From assembly GCF_964204645.1 (NCBI RefSeq), contig NC_134025.1:868001-932000 (forward strand): a stretch of DNA of 64,000 nucleotides, given 5' to 3'. The position numbers and the translations under genes were made by a program. This DNA is from Tubulanus polymorphus. Its lineage: Eukaryota > Nemertea > Palaeonemertea > Tubulaniformes > Tubulanidae. Positions 36,601 to 45,568 of the stretch are shown here, one piece after another. The notes under the pieces are model-generated. The model saw only the letters and a program-made list of their open reading frames with translations, was not told where the DNA came from and searched no databases. Position 1 is the stretch's first letter, and each line of letters begins with the position of its first letter.

Positions 36601-39600
36601 TTTTTGAATTCAGTGAGGACCGATAACTTACCATCAGCGTCACTAGCTACGCTACCAACACCTGCACTCCTGACCTCTGATTCAGTATCAGCAGTCACCT
36701 CTTGTATATCGCTCAATTCTTTAGGAGACGTTTTAAACAACGCTACAGTCCTTCGTTCGGCCGGTGGTGTGATTATATTCTCACCGAAATCGGGCTGAAA
36801 ATAAATCAATCACAGTTGTTCTGATTAAACACTTCCGTCGCTCAAAAGATGGTTAGATGAGGACAAGTACTGGTTACAATTTCAATTGTCACTATGTCAA
36901 CTATCCACCAAGCAACAATTATCAAACTGGATCTGAAAGTCAAAGTTTGAACTTACACGAGTAACGTTGGAATCTCCGTCTAATGATCCTAATGCTTCAG
37001 TTCGGCAGCCCATAAACGCACCGACAGATATACGCATAAACGGATTACTGGATTCATCCGACAACCAGGACGGTCGTAAAATAGTCGCTTCCGTTTTTAA
37101 ACTCCAGTTCGAACAACTCGACGTCAGCGTACGAGCAGCTACCATATCCTCCTTAATTACAACAATTACTATCAGTTAAACACCCGTAAATCATTTCAAA
37201 TAATTGAAATTAATAACCACATTTCAGAACTCAGTTCCACATTTCAAATGTCGAAAACATTGGAAATAGCTAATTTGAAGTGTGGAGTGAGTACTGTTAA
37301 ATACCAGTAAACATTTCAAATTCGAAAGCATTCGAAATTAATAACCACTTTTCTGGTCTCTGTTCCACATTTCCAATGTTAAAATATCAGGGAAACAAAC
37401 TATGTAATTTAAAGTGTGGAGTGAGAATAGTGGAACCGAGTCGTGATCTATGGAAGGTACCCGGATCCTGTTACAAACCTGACTGAAAATATTGTCTTCT
37501 TGGAATTTAATTTCATGTTCTTTCATCATATCATTCGCTTCAGCTACAAAATACACGATAATCCATTAACAAACTGAATGAATATTTCAACTCAAACGTC
37601 AACAATCTTTCTCCTCACCAGTTCCAAAGAATTCCTCGTCGTCGATGTCGAGATTATTTTGAATAAATCCGTCTAAATCCGATCCTAATCCGCCGTGATA
37701 ATCCGGAGCACCAGGAAACGATGTTTGTAACGCGAGATCCAGTGTAGTTTCTGTATAACCTGTATAAACACGGTTCATCTGAGCTTATTTTGAACGAATG
37801 AAATTCTTCAAATTAAATTAAAGTTGTTTAGTAAAACACTGACCTGTATCTGGTGCAACTCCTCTCACAGCTGTTTCAGGTGCTGCTGCTGCTGCTGCTG
37901 TTACAGGCGCTGCTGCTTGTAACGACTGTTTCAATTGTTCTGGTTGAGTTCCGAATAAACCGGAATCATGAGGCGTTCCAAATAAACTAATACTATCGGT
38001 TATATCAGCAGGTTGATTCATTGAATCGAATATTGCGCTCTGATGATTCCACTGTGCAGATTCTTGGCCGAATAAACTTTCTGAAGTATTTTCTTCAACC
38101 TTTAAGAATGATTCACGAGAATAAGATAAGAGTTTAATTCAAGTTGTCACAATAACTGAAGTTGCCTCTAGTTTCATTTGCATTAATATAACATCCATAT
38201 ATTTTACTTACGAGCGCCGGTGAATTATTATCAGGTAAATTGCTCGATCTATTGGTGCGTACAGTGGCTCCATCTGTTTGATTCATTACATTCGATAAAT
38301 CAAATGAACTGCGATCCGTCTGCCAGGATGAACGACCTTCATCAGTCTGCCACGAAGGTCGAGATGTTCCAGATATATCCAAATTCGAAGCCGGACGCAA
38401 GAACTGAGAATCTAAATGAGATTCGGCTTCCAGACCGTTCAGCCAATCAGCGGCAGTTGCGCCACCTGGTACCGGTCGATCTTCAGCTACGAGCGCATCG
38501 GAGAAACGTACCTGTCGACCACCACCAGGTGGCGTACGTTCAGTTAATACTCCGTCCTCGCCTACCGGTCGCACCCGTGGCTGAGCATCGGGATCATCTT
38601 CTATAAACGGACGGTGATCAGCAGCAGTATCGCTATAATTAATAATAACATCGCTATAATCAATAATAACATCGCTATGATTAATAATAACATCGCTATA
38701 ATCAATAATAACATCGCTATAATTAATAATAATACATCATCACAATCACAGTACAGCCGACTAGCGGTGCTGCCACCTACCTGCCACTACTACCATCACC
38801 ACCACATCCACCGTCTCCTAACACCGGTGACACAACTACATCACCTTCAGCTGATTGTCTCATCTGTAATCTGTGAACTAGATCTAATTCATCCGAACTT
38901 CCACCTTCCAAACCTATCAAATATCAAACACACAATGAATACTGCGAGTTAAAATACATTCATTTTCATTGAGTCAAATGTAAACTCTGAACCATAGAAG
39001 CAGATCTCAGATGTTAAAGCTTTTAACAATAAATTTCGAGTTTAACTATGGCTATCCCGACTACGTACCTGGCCGATTGTGCTGTAAATTACGATCATCC
39101 TCACTTGCGCCAGGAGTATCCTGTCTTTCTGCCATTTCCTATAAAATACACATCAAAATAAACATCTATTCAAGAAAATTGAGTAATAGACTTAGTTCCA
39201 CAGCTGTGAGTTCAAATTTAACTCATTGCAAATAAACTAATTTCAACTCGTGAGTTTATCCTGAACTCATAGATATTGAACTGAACGTAGGTTTTATATT
39301 TACCATCCTAGCCGCTGCTATTTCATCTTCTGTGTCGATTTCACTGCTGTTCGGAAGCCCGTCTAGAAAATAAATCATTAAATCATGTCATTGATGTCTC
39401 TCTATGGCTGACAAATGATTGTTTATTTTAATACGTACTGGAGAATGGAATTGAAGGTCTGTTAGATAAACCACGCTGGAATAAACCACTAGGAGCTGCT
39501 GAAATAATATCAAACATTTAACTCATTGAGATATTGACCGAACTCATTGAGATATTGACTAAACACATTGAGAGATTGACTAAACACATTGATATATCTA

Positions 39601-42380
39601 CTGAACTCATTGAGATATTGACTAAACACATTGAGATATCTACTGAACTCATTGAGATATTGACTTAACACATTGAGATATCTACTGGACACATTGAGAT
39701 ATCTACTGGACACATTGAGATATCTACTGGACACATTGAGATATCTACTGGACACATTGATATATCTACTGGACACATTGAGATATCTACTGGACACATT
39801 GAGATATCTACTGGACACGTTGAGATATCTACTGGACACATTGAGATATCTACTGGACACATTGAGATATCAACTGGACACGCTGAGATATCTACTGGAC
39901 ACATTGAGATATCAACTGGACACATTGAGATATCTACTGGACACATTGAGATATCTACTGGACACGTTGAGATATCTACTGGACACATTGAGATATCTAC
40001 TGGACACGTTGAGATATCTACTAGACACGTTGAGATATCTACTGGACACATTGAGATATCTACTGGACATGTTGAGATATCTACTGGACACATTGAGATA
40101 TCTACTGAACACATTGAGATATCTACTGGACACATTGGGATATCTACTGGACACATTGAGATATCTACTGGACACGTTGAGATATCAACTGGACACATTG
40201 AGATATCAACTGAACACATTGAGGTTTTGACTGAACTTACTGAAATATTGACCGATATCTTGTTCCTCTTCTCCGTCTCCATCATTCACAGTTCTATTCG
40301 CTTCTCGACCCTCGCACTCAGAGAAATCTCTCATAACACGACGGCCAGCGCCACCTATATCTAACGATTCTCGATCGGTTAATATCGATAAGTCAACTCC
40401 GAGACGTTGATGACCGAATTCATCGAAGTTGATAGATTGACGATCATCGTACGTTATAAACCGGTCATCAGCGTTCGATATTATTGACTGTCTGTTAATG
40501 TTATCAGATAACGGCACGTGATCAAAATCAAACGAATCTTTAAATCCAATTGAGGAGTCTCTGTTGAAACTGACACCATTTTGACGCATTGAATCATCTT
40601 TAAATCCAATAGAGGAATCTCTGTTGAAACTGACACCATCTTGATGCATTGAATCATCTTTAAATCCAATTGAATCCCTGTTGAAACTGACACCATTTTG
40701 ACGCATTGAATCATCTTTAAATCCAATTGAATCCCTGTTGAAACTGACACCATTTTGACGCATTGAATCATCTTTGAAATGAATTGTTGATGTGCGTTGT
40801 TCAGGATCTCGTCTCGTGGTGCCGGATTCTACAGATTTCTCTGCAGTAGTTTTTAATTTCCCTCCCATGAAACTGTAATGTTTTTTATCGTCCTCGGTCA
40901 TCGTTTGATCGGGGTCGATCTGATTCTCATCGGTGCACGTACTGTTAAAATCAAAATCACTGAAATCACCGTCTAATTCATTGATGTGTTCAACGCCGAA
41001 CTGAACGTGAGGAACAGTCGCGTCTAAATCACTATCCTCATCGCTATCATCCTGTTGTAGAGTGATCTGAAACTGTCGACCAACAGCTCCTTTCGCTGCT
41101 CCTGCAACTCGCTGCGCTGGTTTCATCGCACCTTGTAGCTGTCGCGCTGCAGCAGCTGCTGCTGGTTGTTTTGGTTCGGTTTTTGCTACTGATTGCTGAT
41201 CGAAACCACCGCAAGGACTGATGAGGTCACGAGATCCTGATGTCATCGGTAACAAACCAGCACTGGTAAAATCATCTAAAACAAACAATTAAAACAACAC
41301 GGCTTACTATCATCAGATCTTTAACCTAAAGAATTCCCTGATTTCTAATTTCCTGAACTGTATCCCTGGAGGAATTCATCAACATCGCAATTAACAACTT
41401 ACCACTCATATCGTCAAGGTTAATAATACCCAGTGAAGATGATCGCGTTGTGGATGAACCATCTTTATTTAACATCACTTCAACATTCTGAATTTTACTC
41501 AAAGGATCCCTAAATAAACATCAAATGTAAAGCGGTGATAACAGGTTTTCTGCAGTATCGGCTCCATGAGGTCCACAACCGTATTTTAGTATATTAGTTA
41601 TATAACCGTATATTAGTTATATACTATAAGGCAGTACGGACTCAGGCCGGTACTAAACGACATGATGGCGCCACGTGTCGATAGATTATTGATTGACTTA
41701 CGATTTTTCGTATCGCGGAGCGAATTCTAAACCAGAAACACGACTTTTCCCGACGTCTGATTCACTCATAGAAAACTTCGGTAATAAATCGAGTTTCCCA
41801 AACGCGAGAAGCTGATTTGGTTCAACAAATGACGTCCTAAAAATATCGATACGATAAATATCAACAACCACTCCACCAGCAACCAGTGTTACCATAGCAT
41901 TTTAACCCTTTCAGTGCGTCTACACCGCAGTGCGGTGTATAAATCAGTGATGGATTTTACTAGTACACTGCACTGCGGAGTATTGATGTAATTAGTTTTT
42001 ATCTCTATTTTATGATGGCAGCACCTGTCAAACATAGTGAAATATTAGTAACTAACGATACACCGCGCTGCGGTGTAGACGCACTATAGTGATACTCCCG
42101 TTATTCAACACACTAGGGTGGAATTTTTAGAAATTTTCAAATTATCTCCAGCACTACAGGGTATAAATTAGTCAGCACTGAAAGGATTAAACGATGAAAC
42201 TCACGCAGATGAGTCCTCGAGTTGTTTACGTGTTTTCCTCATAACCGTTGAAGCGGCTAGCGGAGCCGGGGTTTGATGTAACGTACAGTTATCAATCATA
42301 GACAACTGTCCATCTCCCGCTAAGAGAGAACCCTCTCCCCATCCCGGAGGTGTCCAACTCTCACTTCTCTCATCTGCCAT
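22991..42380 (-). CDS. CEP192: CEP192/SPD-2 centrosomal scaffold (3265 aa, 38 coding exons)
   Basis: CEP192/SPD-2 is a pericentriolar scaffold that recruits Aurora A, PLK1, PLK4 and gamma-tubulin for centriole duplication and spindle assembly. Thirty-eight exons join with unbroken phase from ATG 42380 to TGA 22991. Identity rests on the C-terminal MSP/ASH-like domains (residues ~2096-3265). Recognisable vertebrate-like stretches include CCVGFSAQTTLPLFNPSRQW (exon 16), PFRNAGNIDINL (21), IGDRAAFIKALGF (24), GDEILRQQYRR (26), FEIINNSAEI (29) and SQHYIRLPIKF with GKFEAVLVLQ (38). Around residues 930-960 the internal signature RISVGAFMGCRTEALGSLDG continues across the exon 13/14 junction into PDFGENI, as in vertebrate CEP192. 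The acidic N-terminal region may bind PLK4, but I cannot place the motif. Human CEP192 is about 2540 aa; the excess here is mainly exon 15 and exon 4, both repetitive. No enzyme domain is expected or seen. Confidence 0.93.
23192..24622 (-). repeat. ~15-bp G-rich/C-rich minisatellite filling the last intron of CEP192
   Basis: About 95 units of GGGGGGTCTAGTAGA (plus strand), with G-run lengths from 4 to 11 and T/A variants. It fills nearly all of the intron 23133-24630 and begins within 10 nt of the donor of exon 37. In the transcript each unit reads CCCCCCTCTACTAGA, a pyrimidine run ending in AG. The G strand could form G-quadruplexes. Confidence 0.95.
25607..25680 (-). repeat. 18-bp tandem repeat beside the acceptor of CEP192 exon 34
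   Basis: About four units of GATTGATATTGATATTGT (transcript strand) lie immediately upstream of the pyrimidine tract and CAG acceptor. Confidence 0.8.
27119..27237 (-). repeat. tandem repeat in CEP192 intron 28
   Basis: Four copies of a ~29-bp unit containing CAGTCTACTGTAGATCAGAG. In the transcript each reads CTCTGATCTACAG, another acceptor-like string. Confidence 0.85.
28083..28465 (-). repeat. GA/CT low-complexity tract in CEP192 intron 24
   Basis: About 380 bp of GAGAGG/GAGTGAGAGG variants, a continuous polypyrimidine tract in the transcript. It fills most of the intron 28054-28481. Confidence 0.9.
28647..28728 (-). repeat. 41-bp direct duplication carrying the splice acceptor of CEP192 exon 24
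   Basis: Two adjacent 41-bp copies each include TTTATTTCTGTAG and the first bases of exon 24. The downstream copy gives the in-frame acceptor (exon start 28659). The other, at 28700, would shift the frame and hit a TGA after about 16 codons. Confidence 0.9.
30636..30680 (-). repeat. (TA)n microsatellite next to the donor of CEP192 exon 19
   Basis: About 22 TA dinucleotides begin roughly 8 nt inside the intron, after GTAAGATATG. Confidence 0.93.
30921..31036. mobile_element. palindromic MITE, CAGTTCCACAGTT family, in CEP192 intron 18
   Basis: The left end CAGAACCCAGTTCCTAAG and right end CTATAAAAGTGGGTCTTG are imperfect inverted copies, with the family-typical centre (GCAAATGAACTAATTTCAAC). 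Confidence 0.45.
32233..32475. repeat. ~57-66-bp tandem repeat in CEP192 intron 15
   Basis: Five copies of a unit beginning CCCTAGGTCAGGTGAC and including GTGACATCACAG. The intron is about 1.1 kb. Confidence 0.85.
32969..36238 (-). CDS. CEP192: CEP192 exon 15, giant low-complexity exon
   Basis: Part of the CEP192 coding sequence (residues ~1006-2095). A single 3270-nt exon begins after a CTTCACAG acceptor and ends before GTAAGT. It encodes a Ser/Thr/Arg-rich disordered linker with two repeat blocks: 13-residue units (TSMSHRPAENSQQ type, nt ~35362-35760) and a ~15-residue PVDGSTRSSEPDRR/PVESSTRLSSESGRR alternation (nt ~34458-34935). There are many candidate basophilic and proline-directed phosphosites. 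Open frames on the opposite strand here are shadows. Confidence 0.9.
36957..37151 (-). CDS. CEP192: CEP192 exon 13 with the conserved internal motif
   Basis: Part of the CEP192 coding sequence. It encodes FMRISVGAFMGCRTEALGSL and ends NVTR; exon 14 (36632-36794) continues PDFGENIITPP. Vertebrate CEP192 has the same block (an LGEFF..RSEALG..GG.N segment followed by a P-x-FG motif), so this is the main anchor for the N-terminal half of the model. Confidence 0.85.
38632..38722 (-). repeat. 21-bp tandem repeat of the CEP192 exon 9 splice acceptor
   Basis: Five consecutive TTATAG/TCATAG acceptors, each followed by CGAT, at exon starts 38632, 38653, 38674, 38695 and 38716. Every unit is 21 nt with no stop in the exon 9 frame, so each alternative would add 7 residues (DVIIDYS or DVIINHS). 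Confidence 0.85.
39191..39285. mobile_element. palindromic MITE, CAGTTCCACAGTT family, in CEP192 intron 6
   Basis: Starts TAGTTCCACAGCTGTGAGTT and ends with inverted material (GTGAGTTTATCCTGAACTCA and ATTGAACTGA). Confidence 0.5.
39530..40232 (-). repeat. 21-bp minisatellite filling CEP192 intron 4
   Basis: About 33 units of a 21-bp sequence (GAGATATCTACTGGACACAT on the plus strand plus one base) lie between exon 4 and exon 5 and occupy nearly all of the 742-bp intron. The edge units resemble the exon 4 donor region (CAATATTTCAGTAAGTTCAG). Because 21 is divisible by three, long open frames appear on both strands; they are not genes. Confidence 0.93.
40241..41275 (-). CDS. CEP192: CEP192 exon 4: acidic region plus 19-20-residue repeats
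   Basis: Part of the CEP192 coding sequence (residues ~140-484). The first half has a Q/A-rich stretch and an acidic block (DDSDEDSDLD, then ELDGDFSDFDF). The second half has four tandem units around FKDDSMRQNGVSFNRDS (nt ~40535-40775). The acidic block is a candidate PLK4 polo-box docking site by analogy with vertebrate CEP192; I do not see a specific motif that proves it. Confidence 0.85.
41906..42186. mobile_element. TTAA-flanked MITE (piggyBac-like) in CEP192 intron 1
   Basis: TTAA (41902-41905) and TTAA (42187-42190) flank a segment whose ends are CCCTTTCAGTGC and the complement of TCCTTTCAGTGC. Inside are the palindromes CTACACCGCAGTGCGGTGTA and TACACCGCGCTGCGGTGTAG. It takes up 281 of the 368 bp of the intron. 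Confidence 0.7.
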
Positions 42381-42423
42381 CTTATTCCTGTATGTAGAGA
42401 TAATAGAAGTTGTAGTGATTATA

Positions 42424-42631
42424 GTTTAGGTGTTGACCTCAATATCATCGGAGTGACTGCCGTTCAGGTCCCGATGGTTATGTACCTAACTTATTATTCA
42501 ATAACACAAGCACCACATTGTGGAAAGGTAACCTTAAACCGCAGTTAGACTGCAGTTTGGGTCACCCATCCACTGGGTGGCCCTAGTGTTATGGTAAGGT
42601 TAGGTACATAACCATTATGGACACCTAAACT
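42424..42631. mobile_element. inverted repeat just upstream of CEP192 coding exon 1
   Basis: GTTTAGGTG/CACCTAAAC (outer) and a perfect 15-bp pair GGTTATGTACCTAAC/GTTAGGTACATAACC (42475 and 42598) form a ~208-bp fold-back in the 5' UTR intron. Confidence 0.5.
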
Positions 42632-42729
42632 GCAGTCATACCAAACTACGTAGCCTACTACTGACACTGTGACCGTCTGTGAACTGTGTAATGTTTCGTG
42701 TTTTTTTTTTTTAAGTAACTGGTTTTTAA

Positions 42730-43002
42730 CCTCTTCGCTACCATGCGCGACGTATATCAACGTCGCAAATATATTCATCTACTACAATTGCTGGTGTGGT
42801 GGTGAGCCATTGCACCGCTGGTGTGTAGCCGTACTAAGGCTTGTCTGCCTCAACTTAGTTCCAATTTTTACTCATAGATGGCGGATTAGTAACTCTAACA
42901 GCCTCTAATACCGATTTTATTTGAATTGATTGATGCCATTGGGCTCGAATCCTGGATTCCTGGTGAGGTGGGTTATCTGCATTATCTGCGGTAGTGAAGA
43001 GG
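42730..43002. mobile_element. second TTAA-flanked MITE, in the CEP192 5' UTR intron
   Basis: TTAA on both sides (42726-42729 and 43003-43006). Terminal repeats are CCTCTTCGCTACC and the complement of CCTCTTCACTACC. Confidence 0.65.
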
Positions 43003-43311
43003 TTAATTAAACTGGGGGGTCGCTGGTTTAATGAATTCACTATCAATTGAGACATGTCCCTGTGCTTGAAACTAAATTACTAAAGGAGCACTAACAGCAG
43101 GCTCCGAGTGTCTAAACGGCAATAATAACGATGATGATCAAATCGACGGTCGCAGAGCAGAGTAAGACTTGGACTAATATAGGAGTAGAGTAATGAATGA
43201 ATGAATGAAACGAGTGTCTGTCAACCGGTTAAAAACTACAGATATATATTCATCTGATAAATTACTTCAACCCCAATATTCACCCAACAGTATTTCATAA
43301 ACATCACTTAC

Positions 43312-43408
43312 TGTTCGTTTACGCTTATCGATGTTTATAGATCATATTTATAATTAGTAAACATGATTTTAGCGCTTCATATTTGCAAACAAATTCCACG
43401 CATGCGCA
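43312..43408 (-). promoter_or_regulatory. CEP192: candidate CEP192 promoter and leader exon
   Basis: On the minus strand a CGCATGCGCA palindrome (NRF1-type, 43399-43408) precedes a possible leader exon that ends at the donor GTAAGT (43311 downward). The matching acceptor would be the pyrimidine-rich CATACAG just before 42387, seven bases upstream of the ATG. Inferred from splice signals only. Confidence 0.35.
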
Positions 43409-43659
43409 CAACAATGTGATGCCGTTGCGTTTAGATGCAATCGGGAATAGTCGGACTTTCAATTCAAATTAAAGTTCGGTGGCGCAGAATTTGACAGGCG
43501 ACCAGTCTACGGTTAGGCTAACATGGTTTTCCTGAGCCTGGACTGGTTGGCTGTTGATGATGAACTTGTATCCGGATGACATCCGGAGGATCGCGTGATC
43601 GATGAAAGAGTGTAATTGGAGACATCCAGACGCGTCCGGATTGAATAGAGTCCGAGTCC

Positions 43660-43860
43660 AGATTGATCCTGATGTTGAATTAGACTGTACAGGGGTGTCC
43701 CGGGTTCCAATCCAGTAATTACTGACACTTATTCAGAGTGGTCCTCCTAATGCTGAATGGAGGATGTACATGGGTGTCCCGGGTTCGAACCCAATAATTA
43801 CTGAAAGTGGTTCTGGAATCTGGCCCTGATGCTGAATAGAGGATGTACTGTGGCGTCAAG
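43660..43860 (+). repeat. tandem ~80-bp SINE-like units with tRNA B-boxes
   Basis: Two to three copies of GTGTCCCGGGTTCGAACCC, AATAATTACTGA and a GATGCTGAAT-AGAGGATGTAC tail. The B-box match suggests tRNA-derived SINE heads. A related copy lies near 19340. Confidence 0.45.
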
Positions 43861-44379
43861 TGCTGCCCCTAAACATATCGCTGATGGTGAATATATGAAC
43901 TAACTTATTACTCGCGCGCCGCAGCAGGAAAATTGAACTATCAGTTAGTTCACAAATTTACCGCCTATGATACACATAGGGGCAGCACCTTACAGTTAAA
44001 AACAGAATTGAATAGATTCATAATTAAGAGTGAGAGCCATCACAGAACCGGTGGAGGAACTGGGACCGGAGGAGGAGCTGGGACCGGTGGAGGAACCGGA
44101 AAAGGTGGGGGGAACCGGGTTCACTCACTCACACTACCGATCACAATTTTGGGCTACTGTTATTGGCGTTTCAAATTATGCCCTCTGAAATAACATCCAT
44201 CATCTGAAACATTTCCGTATGGCCAAAATTCTTGTTTTAAACATGGGTCAGTGGTGCTGTAATCTTTTTCCTAAATTCATGATCCACTAAAATTATTTCA
44301 TCTTCAAATCAATATCACCGAGTAAGCCAACCCCTCATCACAATCTGAAATATTAAAAAAAAGAAAACGACTTGGGGCA

Positions 44380-44475
44380 AATTATCAAAAGCGAATTTAA
44401 GCGGTGGCAGGACTCGAAGCTGTGGTCTCTGGTTTACCAGGCGGGAATTCTAACCACTAGACCATAGATCTTGGT
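44380..44475 (-). mobile_element. tRNA-derived SINE head or tRNA pseudogene
   Basis: The reverse strand has an A-box (TGGTCTAGTGGTTAGAATTC) and B-box (CTTCGAGTCC) at correct spacing, with a GGTTTACCAG-like anticodon region. The acceptor arms do not pair and the T stem has mismatches, so it is not a functional tRNA. Confidence 0.5.
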
Positions 44476-44737
44476 AACCACTCGGGTGTGTAAGTTTGTC
44501 TCGTATGTGATTTTGTATGTGTTCAGTTTGCTTAAATTCGATTTTCAGAATGAATCTTAAACAGTTTGTTAACGGATTAAGTTAAACAGATAACTGGGGT
44601 AAACTGAGGACACATCAGTGGAATATTAATTGAATTTGCGTGGATTCGCACCAAATGGAATTTTTTGTGGCGTTGATCAGGTTCGAATCCCATCAGAAAA
44701 TGATTTTCTAAACTTGGCGGTAATATTGGTACTTCTC

Positions 44738-44819
44738 ATTGGCCAGGATCAGTGACGTCACACTGTCAGTATAAAAACTCAGGTCACCTGATCCTCTTTC
44801 CAGTTCGGCCATTTTTCAG
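44738..44819 (+). promoter_or_regulatory. promoter and 18-nt leader exon of gene 3
   Basis: In order: ATTGG (inverted CCAAT, 44738-44742), a perfect CRE TGACGTCA (44753-44760), TATAAAA (44770-44776), and an initiator TTCCAGTTC with its A at 44802, 32 nt after the TATA start. A short leader then ends at CAG/GTGAGC (44819/44820). Element order and spacing match a standard TATA promoter responsive to CREB/ATF-type factors. The CTCTTTCC before the initiator resembles a TOP tract. Confidence 0.7.
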
Positions 44820-45444
44820 GTGAGCAAACGTCGTCCATTTTATTTAATTCTTTCGATCAAATTTATTTATCAATCTTACTTGTAAGTTTTATACATATAG
44901 ACCTTAGGTTTCGCATACGGCTTTATGTAAGACAATTTCAAGAGTTCCGAAAGTTCGGATTATATCATATAGGTGTTTAATTATGACATTTCCATTTTGA
45001 CTTTCCTTTTGCTCTAAATTGTCCAAATGGTGTTTTTAACATTTAGAAGTAAATTTCAACATTTGATTTGCAATTTCGCTCTCGTAATAATGAAGACGTT
45101 ATTGTGATTTTATTGAGGAAATTTATTAATTTTATTTATGAAATTTTCGGAAGCAGTTTTTCTGGTGTTCAGATCTACGCGGTAAAGCGGCTAGTTGACA
45201 TGCCTAGGTGTAATACACAGACAGCTCAGTCTATTGAACCATGACTCGAATCCATAGAAACCTTTCATTCGAAGCGTCGTTCAACTTAATCCTGCTGGCT
45301 TCTATATCTATTATTAAGAAAATAATGATAAAATAATTTAATGTTAATTATTATTATTACTTAATAGAAACTCGATTTAGCTATTTCTTAGAATCAATAA
45401 TTTTCGATTTTCTTGATTTTAATAAGATTGTTTTTACATTGCAG

Positions 45445-45568
45445 TAGCAGCAGCAGCATCAACAGCAGCAGTTAAAAAAGCAACAGTTATAAAAGCAACA
45501 GCAGCAGTACAACGACAACTACAACAATTACAACTTCAACAATTAAAACTTGAACTTCAACTTTGAAT
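45445..45568 (+). other. 5' UTR of gene 3: CAG/CAA-rich leader
   Basis: Follows the acceptor TTTTTACATTGCAG (to 45444). It consists of CAG, CAA and AACTTCAA repeats with almost no G-rich structure and no upstream ATG, and ends AATATG at the start codon (A at -3). Confidence 0.55.

Larger units (their letters stand above)
22991..42387 (-). other. CEP192: CEP192 exon map
   Basis: Coding exons in transcript order: 42205-42380, 41702-41836, 41403-41509, 40241-41275, 39439-39498, 39304-39362, 39069-39138, 38781-38913, 38212-38632, 37844-38099, 37619-37759, 37479-37543, 36957-37151, 36632-36794, 32969-36238, 31601-31881, 31362-31508, 31069-31188, 30689-30866, 30240-30382, 29942-30159, 29475-29636, 28808-29060, 28482-28659, 27971-28053, 27766-27887, 27569-27687, 27264-27477, 26823-26999, 26676-26741, 26482-26587, 26030-26279, 25865-25944, 25375-25590, 24992-25056, 24779-24911, 24631-24689, 22991-23132. 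Lengths sum to 9798 nt (3266 codons). All junctions use GT/AG and all phases agree. Exon 13 could start 3 nt later (37148). Small exons may be alternatively spliced. Confidence 0.85.

Noticed and set aside
39510-40285. Overlapping long frames on both strands (RYLLDTL, MCPVDIS and SSRYLNV repeats)
   Set aside because: Several frames of one 21-bp intronic array are open at once, which is typical of a multiple-of-three minisatellite and not of genes.
44380-44475. Functional tRNA gene
   Set aside because: A- and B-boxes are present but the acceptor and T stems do not pair; better read as a SINE head. The same applies to 20030-20105 and 47464-47540.
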